Positions 59,186-64,000 of a stretch of DNA of 64,000 nt are shown here, in pieces. Under the pieces are notes generated by a model. It saw only the letters and a program-made list of their open reading frames with translations, was not told the DNA's origin and searched no databases. The stretch lies in contig CANJHY010000002.1 in the NCBI GenBank assembly GCA_947474275.1, positions 15,035 to 79,034 on the forward strand. Direction: 5' to 3'. The stretch comes from PALSA-1004 sp947474275 (GTDB lineage: Bacteria > Pseudomonadota > Gammaproteobacteria > Burkholderiales > SG8-41). The number at the start of each line of letters is the position of its first letter. Position 1 is the stretch's first letter. The translations under genes and the position numbers were made by a program.

Positions 59186-60355
59186 ATGATCTCAAGCACA
59201 ACCACTTTCCAGGGCTATCGCCGCGAAAACGGCCGCGTCGGCGTGCGCAATCACGTCATCATCCTGCCGGTCGACGATCTGTCGAACGCCGCAGCCGAGG
59301 CCGTTGCCAATAACATCAAGGGCGCCATCGCGATCCCGCACCCGTACGGCCGGCTGCAATTCGGCGCCGACCTGGATCTGCATTTCCGCACGCTGATCGG
59401 TGCGGGCTCCAACCCGAACGTTGCCGCGGTGGTGGTCATCTGCATCGAAGAAGGCTGGGCCAAGAAAGTGGTTGATGGCATCGCCAAGACCGGCAAGCCG
59501 GTCACCGGATTCGGCATCGAGTTGCACGGCGATCACGACACCATCCTGCGCGCATCCAAAGTGGCCAAGGAATACGTGCAATGGGCTTCTGAACTGCAGC
59601 GTGTCGAATGCCCGATCAGCGATCTGTGGGTATCGACGAAATGCGGCGAGTCGGACACGACTTCCGGCTGCGGCGCCAATCCGACGGTCGGCAACGCGTT
59701 CGATAAAATGGAACCATTGGGCGTCACCATGTGCTTCGGCGAAACCACCGAAATCACCGGCGGGGAAAAGATCGTCGCCGAACGCTGCGCAACACCCGAA
59801 GTGCGCAAGCAGTTCATGGCGATGTTCGACCGCTATCAGGAAGTAGTGGAGCGCCACAAAACCAGCGACTTGTCCGATTCGCAGCCGACCAAAGGCAATA
59901 TCGCGGGCGGGCTCACCACCATCGAGGAAAAAGCGCTCGGCAACATCCAGAAGATTGGCAAGAAGTGCAAGGTGATCGGCGTGCTCGACAAGGCCGAGAC
60001 GCCGACCAAGCCGGGCCTGTGGTTCATGGATTCGTCGTCGGCAGCGGCCGAAATGGTGACGCTGTGCGCCGCATCCGGCTATGTCGTGCATCTCTTCCCG
60101 ACCGGGCAGGGCAACGTAATCGGCAACCCGATCCTGCCGGTCGTCAAGCTGACGGCGAATCCGCGCACCGTGCGCACAATGTCGGAACACGTCGACCACG
60201 ATTGCTCGGGGCTCCTGCAGCGCGAGAAGAACCTCGACCAGACTGGCGACGAACTGATCGAGGTCATGCTGCGGACTTGCAACGGACGCCTCACCGCGGC
60301 CGAAGCGCTTGGTCATAATGAGTTCGTGATGACCAGGCTGTATGAAAGTGCATAA
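59186..60355 (+). CDS. suyB: sulfolactate sulfo-lyase large subunit-like (UxaA family)
   Basis: 389 residues, the length of SuyB. FQGYRRENGRVGVRNHVIIL, GAIAIPHPYGRLQFGADLDL, VSTKCGESDTTSGCGANPTV, CFGETTEITGGEKIVAERC, GNIAGGLTTIEEKALGNIQK and FPTGQGNVIGNPILPVVKL are UxaA-family core motifs with conserved cysteines. With SuyA it would split sulfolactate into pyruvate and sulfite. A TauE/SafE exporter three genes downstream fits the removal of sulfite. Altronate or another hydroxy acid is the alternative substrate. Confidence 0.8.
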   Translation: MISSTTTFQGYRRENGRVGVRNHVIILPVDDLSNAAAEAVANNIKGAIAIPHPYGRLQFGADLDLHFRTLIGAGSNPNVAAVVVICIEEGWAKKVVDGIAKTGKPVTGFGIELHGDHDTILRASKVAKEYVQWASELQRVECPISDLWVSTKCGESDTTSGCGANPTVGNAFDKMEPLGVTMCFGETTEITGGEKIVAERCATPEVRKQFMAMFDRYQEVVERHKTSDLSDSQPTKGNIAGGLTTIEEKALGNIQKIGKKCKVIGVLDKAETPTKPGLWFMDSSSAAAEMVTLCAASGYVVHLFPTGQGNVIGNPILPVVKLTANPRTVRTMSEHVDHDCSGLLQREKNLDQTGDELIEVMLRTCNGRLTAAEALGHNEFVMTRLYESA

Positions 60356-60369
60356 AGCGTAAAGCTTCA

Positions 60370-60513
60370 CCGTTAAGGACGCCAAGGACGCCAAGGAAAA
60401 ACAATGCAAAAATCTTGGGCGACCTGGGGGAACAGTACGAATTGGCCTCGAAGATGGCAACTTTAAAAGAGCCGGTGGATACGCCTCTCGCCCCGCGCCT
60501 CGCGCCTCTCCCG
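60370..60513. repeat. nonamer and heptamer repeats before and inside the SdhB-like gene
   Basis: TTAAGGACGCCAAGGACGCC units at 9-nt period (60373-60400) and a CCTCTCG-type array (60482-60513). The second encodes the N-terminal peptide DTPLAPRLAPLPR of the Fe-S protein. No clear opposite arm is present, so they may be halves of two older elements. Confidence 0.65.
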
Positions 60514-61224
60514 CGCACGCTCACCGTGCGCGTCTGGCGCGGCGCCGAGAACGGCGGGCTTCAGCAATTCGAAGTGCCCCGTCTCGAGAACCAGACCGTG
60601 CTCGATGTCGTCACTTACATCCAGCGCAACCTCGATGCCACCCTGTCGTATCGCTACGCGTGCCGCGTCGGCATGTGCGGCTCGTGCGCCATGAGCGTGA
60701 ACGGCAAGGCACGGTGGACGTGCCGCACCCACGTCGCGAACGTCGCGACCGACGATACGCTGGAAATCGCGCCGCTCAACAACCTGCCGGTGATCAAGGA
60801 CCTCGTCACCGACATGGCGCCGTTTTTCGACAAATGGGCGCAGGCCAAGGGCCAGTTCAAGGGCGCGCGCACGCGCGCCGACGAGTTCGCGCGCGTATTG
60901 CCCGATTCGCCGCAGCGCAAGGAAGTCGATGCCGCGATCGAATGCATAGGCTGCGGCGTCTGCTACAGCTCCTGCGACGTCGTGGCATGGAACCCCGCCT
61001 ATCTCGGACCGGCCGCGCTCAACCGGGCGTGGACATTGGTAAACGACGTGCGCGATACCGCCAATGCGCCGCGCCTCGCCGCAGTTGCCGGCGACGCCGG
61101 CTGCCATGCCTGCCATACGCACGTGACATGCAGCGAGCGTTGTCCCAAGCATATTGCGCCGACGGCCGGCATCGCCGGCCTGAAGCGCGCGCTCGCCGTC
61201 GCGGCCATCAAGGGCGAACTGTGA
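60454..61224 (+). CDS. succinate dehydrogenase/fumarate reductase-type iron-sulfur subunit
   Basis: 256 residues. [2Fe-2S] ligands C70, C75, C78 and C90 (YACRVGMCGSCAM, WTC) and two further cysteine sets: C164, C167, C170, C174 (ECIGCGVCYSSC) and C217, C220, C226, C230 (CHACHTHVTCSERC). ATG 60454 is the most likely start; a longer frame from TTG 60415 exists. Residues 8-20 are repeat-derived. Two small membrane subunits follow with GTGA and ATGA overlaps, but no flavoprotein subunit is in the operon. Confidence 0.88.
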   Translation: MATLKEPVDTPLAPRLAPLPRTLTVRVWRGAENGGLQQFEVPRLENQTVLDVVTYIQRNLDATLSYRYACRVGMCGSCAMSVNGKARWTCRTHVANVATDDTLEIAPLNNLPVIKDLVTDMAPFFDKWAQAKGQFKGARTRADEFARVLPDSPQRKEVDAAIECIGCGVCYSSCDVVAWNPAYLGPAALNRAWTLVNDVRDTANAPRLAAVAGDAGCHACHTHVTCSERCPKHIAPTAGIAGLKRALAVAAIKGEL

Positions 61225-61565
61225 GCATCCGCACGCAAGTGCTGCTATGGACGGCTCAGCGGCTCAGCGCCGCCGTGCTCGCGTTGTGCGTGGTCGTGCA
61301 TCTGGTGACGATGATCTACGCGGTGCGCCACGGGCTGTCGGCGGCCGACATACTCGGGCGCACGCGCGGCAATTACGCGTGGCTGATTTTTTATGCAACT
61401 TTCGTTGCCGCCGTCGCGGTACACGCGCCGATAGGCGTGCGCACGATAGTGGGCGAGACATTCGGCCTGCGCGGCGCGTTTGTCGACGTGGCGCTGGTGG
61501 TGCTCGGTGCGGTGCTGGCGCTGTGGGGCGGGCGCGCGGTGCTGGCGGTATTCGCGCCGCTATGA
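61221..61565 (+). CDS. succinate dehydrogenase-like membrane subunit 1
   Basis: 114 residues, three transmembrane helices: LWTAQRLSAAVLALCVVVHL, NYAWLIFYATFVAAVAVHAP and VALVVLGAVLALWGGRAVLA. The WTAQRLSA start and histidines in helices 1 and 2 (VVHL, VHAP) resemble the haem-binding Sdh/Frd cytochrome b subunits. GTG start overlaps the Fe-S gene stop by 4 nt. Confidence 0.75.
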   Translation: MSIRTQVLLWTAQRLSAAVLALCVVVHLVTMIYAVRHGLSAADILGRTRGNYAWLIFYATFVAAVAVHAPIGVRTIVGETFGLRGAFVDVALVVLGAVLALWGGRAVLAVFAPL

Positions 61566-61909
61566 AAAACGATTACCGCGCGCGCAATCATCCCGCTTAC
61601 TGGGCGTTCATCGTTCATCGCGCGAGCGGCTTGCTGCTGGCGCTCTTTTTGCCGTTCCATTTCTGGGCGCTGGGCCAGGCACTGCAGGGCGCGCCTGCAC
61701 TCGATGGATTTCTGCACTGGACGCAGCAGCCGCTGGTCAAATTCGGCGAGATCGGCCTCGTGATATTGCTTGCGGCGCACATGGCAGGCGGCGTGCGTAT
61801 ATTGATGCTGGAATTCCTGGCGTGGCGCGACTGGCAAAAGAGCCTGCTCGCCGTGGCCGCCGGATTGAGCCTCGCGGCGGGCCTCGCTTTCGCGCTGAAT
61901 GTGGTTTGA
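61562..61909 (+). CDS. succinate dehydrogenase-like membrane subunit 2
   Basis: 115 residues, three helices. YWAFIVHRASGLLLALFLPF plus HFWALGQAL gives the S/R-bearing quinone-site helix of SdhC-type proteins, and AAHMAGGVRILMLEF contains a likely haem histidine. ATG overlaps the previous stop as ATGA. With subunit 1 and the Fe-S protein it forms a complete membrane arm for passing electrons to or from quinone. Confidence 0.78.
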   Translation: MKNDYRARNHPAYWAFIVHRASGLLLALFLPFHFWALGQALQGAPALDGFLHWTQQPLVKFGEIGLVILLAAHMAGGVRILMLEFLAWRDWQKSLLAVAAGLSLAAGLAFALNVV

Positions 61910-62633
61910 TTACGCGTTGATCGCGGCGGGGGGATTCCTTGCCGCGCTGGTGGTCGGCAGTGCCGGGTTCGCGTTTGCCATCGTTGTCACCGGGGTATGG
62001 ATCTACGTGCTGCCGCCGGCGCAGATCGTGTTCCTCGCGGCGATCTGCGCGACGCTGCTGCACATCGCCAGCGTCTGGCAATTCCGGCGCGAAATCGAAT
62101 TCGGCCTGCTGTGGCCGTTCGTGCTTGGCAGCCTGTTCGGCGTGCCGCTGGGTGTGTTGGCACTGCAGCGTCTCGATGCGGTTTTGTTTCGTCATATGTT
62201 CGGTGCGTTCATGATCGCTTATAGTGGCTATATGCTGATACGGCCACAAATTCGGGTGCTGCGACTCGCGCCCGTCACGGCGCGCATCGCCGATGGTGTG
62301 GTGGGGTGGGTGAGCGGCGTGCTGGGCGGATTTTCCATGCTGCATGGCACGCTGCCGACCATCTGGTGCGGCCTGCGCGGATGGGACAAGCGAAAGAGCC
62401 GCTGCGTTTATCAGCCTTTCATACTCATCAGCGGCGTGCTCATCATGTTGTGCGTGGGGTTCACCATCGATATCGACAAGTCGCAGTTGGTGATGCCGCT
62501 GGCGGTGGGGCTGCCGGCAATGGCGCTGGGATTATGGGCGGGCATGCGCGTGTTTGACGTTATTAGCGAAGCGCGCTTCCGGCGCCTCGTGCTGTGGTTG
62601 ATACTGGCGTCCGGGATTTCGTTGCAGTTCTGA
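61899..62633 (+). CDS. TauE/SafE-family sulfite/anion exporter
   Basis: 244 residues, about seven to eight transmembrane helices, with the family halves FLAALVVGSAGFAFAIVVTG and VGWVSGVLGGFSMLHGTLPT. Such proteins export sulfite or sulfonates in C2/C3 sulfonate degradation. It overlaps the preceding gene by 11 nt, so it belongs to the suy operon and probably removes sulfite released by SuyAB. Confidence 0.88.
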   Translation: MWFDYALIAAGGFLAALVVGSAGFAFAIVVTGVWIYVLPPAQIVFLAAICATLLHIASVWQFRREIEFGLLWPFVLGSLFGVPLGVLALQRLDAVLFRHMFGAFMIAYSGYMLIRPQIRVLRLAPVTARIADGVVGWVSGVLGGFSMLHGTLPTIWCGLRGWDKRKSRCVYQPFILISGVLIMLCVGFTIDIDKSQLVMPLAVGLPAMALGLWAGMRVFDVISEARFRRLVLWLILASGISLQF

Positions 62634-62652
62634 ATGCTTCGGAGGAATATTT

Positions 62653-63489
62653 ATGCGTCGTAAGGAATCAGGTTCTAAAAAGGTGCCGTTCGGCTTCGTC
62701 GAGTTGCCAGCCGCGCGTAGCCAAAAGAAGCCGCGCACGACCGGGCTCACGATGGTGGCGGATTTCGGGCTGCCGTATATGCAGGTCGCTGACCTGGTGA
62801 CGATGGCCGACCGCTATATCGATCTCGCCAAGATCGCGGTCGGCACTTCGCGTCTCTACGATCTCGCGTATTTGCGCAAAAAGCTGGCGCTCTACCGCAA
62901 GCACCGCATACGCCCGTTCATCGGCGGCCAGTTCCAGGAATACGTGTTCGCGACCTATGGCGAAAAAATGCTGCGCCCGTTTTTGCTCGAGGCGAAGCGC
63001 GTCGGCTTCGACGTGGTGGAGGTTTCAGACAACTGCGTGGAACTGACGCCGCGCCAGCGCCGCGCGCAAATCCGCCTGGCGGTCGATTGCGGGCTCGCGG
63101 TGTTCGGCGAAGTCGGCTCCAAGGACATGAAAAACGATTCCGGCCTGCTGGTGTCGCAGGCCGAGGATTGTTTCGCGGCCGGCGCTGAGCTGGTGCTGGT
63201 CGAGGCCGCCGAGCTGATCGCCAACGGCAAACCCAAGATGAAGCTCATCAATGGGTTGCGCAAGGGGCTCGACATGTCGCGTGTGCTGATCGAGCTGCCG
63301 GGCCCGTGGATTGCGGGAATCACTTTATCGGTCGTCGAAGATATGAAAAAATTCCTCGTCCACGAATTCGGGCCGGACGTGAATATCGCCAACGTGATGC
63401 CGGCCGACATCCTCGAAACCGAGGCGCTACGAGTCGGCCTCGGCGTGGTCGGTCCGCAGGTGTCCAGAGGCGCAAGATCAAAATCCTGA
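62653..63489 (+). CDS. ComA-family phosphosulfolactate synthase-like protein
   Basis: 278 residues, TIM barrel. KPRTTGLTMVADFGLPYMQV (about 28-47), YIDLAKIAVGTSRLYDL, FDVVEVSDNCVELTPRQRR and FGEVGSKDMKNDSG match ComA, which in methanogens joins sulfite to phosphoenolpyruvate. Bacterial relatives are mostly uncharacterised. Here it accompanies a sulfolactate lyase and a sulfite exporter, so a C3-sulfonate role is likely, in either direction. GAGGA precedes the ATG. The last codons (RGARSKS) adjoin a nonamer repeat. Confidence 0.82.
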   Translation: MRRKESGSKKVPFGFVELPAARSQKKPRTTGLTMVADFGLPYMQVADLVTMADRYIDLAKIAVGTSRLYDLAYLRKKLALYRKHRIRPFIGGQFQEYVFATYGEKMLRPFLLEAKRVGFDVVEVSDNCVELTPRQRRAQIRLAVDCGLAVFGEVGSKDMKNDSGLLVSQAEDCFAAGAELVLVEAAELIANGKPKMKLINGLRKGLDMSRVLIELPGPWIAGITLSVVEDMKKFLVHEFGPDVNIANVMPADILETEALRVGLGVVGPQVSRGARSKS

Positions 63490-63611
63490 ACCGCAAAGGA
63501 CGCGAAGGACGCGAAGGGAAACCAAAGGCGAACCATATATAACGGTCGGTTGTTCAGCATTGCTAAAATATCAGTTTTCTTTTCCTTTGCGTCCTTCGCG
63601 TCCTTTGCGGT
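63490..63611. repeat. nonamer hairpin with 28-bp arms
   Basis: Left arm 63490-63517 and right arm 63584-63611 are inverted copies with one mismatch in 28, built from AAGGACGCG-type units. The first 20 bases match the element between argJ and the DUF815 gene. A 66-nt interior includes the AT-rich ATATATAACGG. It separates the comA-like gene from the next gene. Confidence 0.88.
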
Positions 63612-63635
63612 AAAGCTTTTTTGTAGAGGTTTTAG

Positions 63636-64000
63636 ATGCCGCATTCAATCTATTTCGCCGATCGCATGGGCCACGCGGAGATTTCTCCGCAGGGCGAATT
63701 CGAGGCCGGCAGCTTCCAGTCGTTTACGCTCACCTATACCGCCGGTTATTTCGGCATCGACGACACCGGTTCGCTGAAAATCGTGCACCGCTTTGCGTCC
63801 GACATGGGGCGCCCGCAGTTCACCGACCCCAAAGGCTGGAACTACACGACCGTCGAGGCCAGCAACGGCGCGATACTCGAAGTGAAGTACGACGGCAAGA
63901 TGAACATACGGCCGTGGGACAAAACGCTGTTTATCCGTGTGGTGCGGGGTTTTCTGCGCGAGAACGACCAGATCATCGTGCGCTTCGGCGATACGCGCCA
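63636..64000 (+). CDS. probable DUF3604 protein, 5' part (runs off the window)
   Basis: 121 codons are visible, open to the window end. Residues 24-110 (EAGSFQSFTLTYTAGYFGID, VHRFASDMGRPQFTDPK, VEASNGAILEVKYDG, IRPWDKTLFIRVVRGFLREN) are a beta-rich domain that I associate from memory with the N-terminal region of DUF3604 proteins. AGAGGT precedes the ATG. It is probably part of the same locus but lies beyond a repeat hairpin. Confidence 0.6.
   Translation, partial: MPHSIYFADRMGHAEISPQGEFEAGSFQSFTLTYTAGYFGIDDTGSLKIVHRFASDMGRPQFTDPKGWNYTTVEASNGAILEVKYDGKMNIRPWDKTLFIRVVRGFLRENDQIIVRFGDTR

Overview
The window is 64 kb of GC-rich chromosome from a betaproteobacterium, most likely of the order Burkholderiales; I cannot fix the family. 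The evidence is three periplasmic Bug/TTT-type solute receptors, a full mraZ-to-ftsZ division and wall cluster followed by lpxC, a DUF721 gene, an M23 peptidase, secA and argJ, a ZapD/YacG/CoaE/PilD block, and the rsmI/lpoA/yraN/diaA/dolP and corB/ypjD/ffh/rpsP-rimM-trmD-rplS neighbourhoods seen in proteobacteria. Coding is dense and many neighbours overlap by ATGA, GTGA or TGATG.

Layout. 0-5.3 kb: orphan TTT receptors with an enolase-superfamily enzyme and an S51 peptidase. 5.3-7.2 kb: an iron island (HemP, an FTR1 C-terminal fragment, a ChaN-like haem-binding protein) with a 9-1-9 Fur box lying between the -35 and -10 of its promoter. 7.4-10.3 kb: birA, coaX, a SPOR protein and rfaE2. 10.4-11.4 kb: a decayed patch (a small membrane protein with an early TGA, and cbpA/cbpM joined out of frame by a deletion). 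11.4-18 kb: dolP, diaA, yraN and lpoA divergent from rsmI, then pyrC, RNase P RNA, a tartrate/D-malate dehydrogenase and a lipoprotein remnant. 18-37.5 kb: the dcw cluster with a clear sigma70 promoter and MraZ operator, then lpxC. 37.5-45.3 kb: DUF721, M23 peptidase, terminator, secA, argJ, an ATPase and a Nudix/ThiE fusion. 45.3-51.5 kb (minus strand): yacG, zapD, coaE, pilD, pilC, a CorB-type transporter and a YpjD protein. 51.6-55.2 kb: ffh and rpsP-rimM-trmD-rplS with terminator. 55.2-64 kb: a TPR-like secreted protein, a glycosyltransferase coupled to a GntR regulator, and divergently a catabolic operon: SuyA/SuyB-like sulfolactate sulfo-lyase, a succinate-dehydrogenase-type Fe-S/membrane module without its flavoprotein, a TauE/SafE sulfite exporter, a ComA-family phosphosulfolactate synthase-like enzyme and the start of a probable DUF3604 gene.

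The most unusual signal is not a gene. At two junctions inside the dcw cluster a gene end is present twice around a palindromic insert: the last 20 codons of mraY recur 162 bp downstream with almost only synonymous differences, and the first 14 codons of murC recur 158 bp apart, with an ATGA overlap kept at both ends of the insert. In addition, short tandem repeats with 7-nt or 9-nt periods, often as paired inverted arms, sit at many gene junctions and have been absorbed into proteins: the murF C-terminus and an internal murF loop, the murG N-terminus, the murB C-terminus, and the N-termini of ddlB and of the SdhB-like protein, the last two carrying nearly the same repeat-derived peptide.

No tRNA, CRISPR array, transposase or prophage gene was seen. 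Starts were chosen from family length, ribosome binding sites and overlap with the upstream gene. Function calls rest on recognised motifs and gene order, not on database searches.
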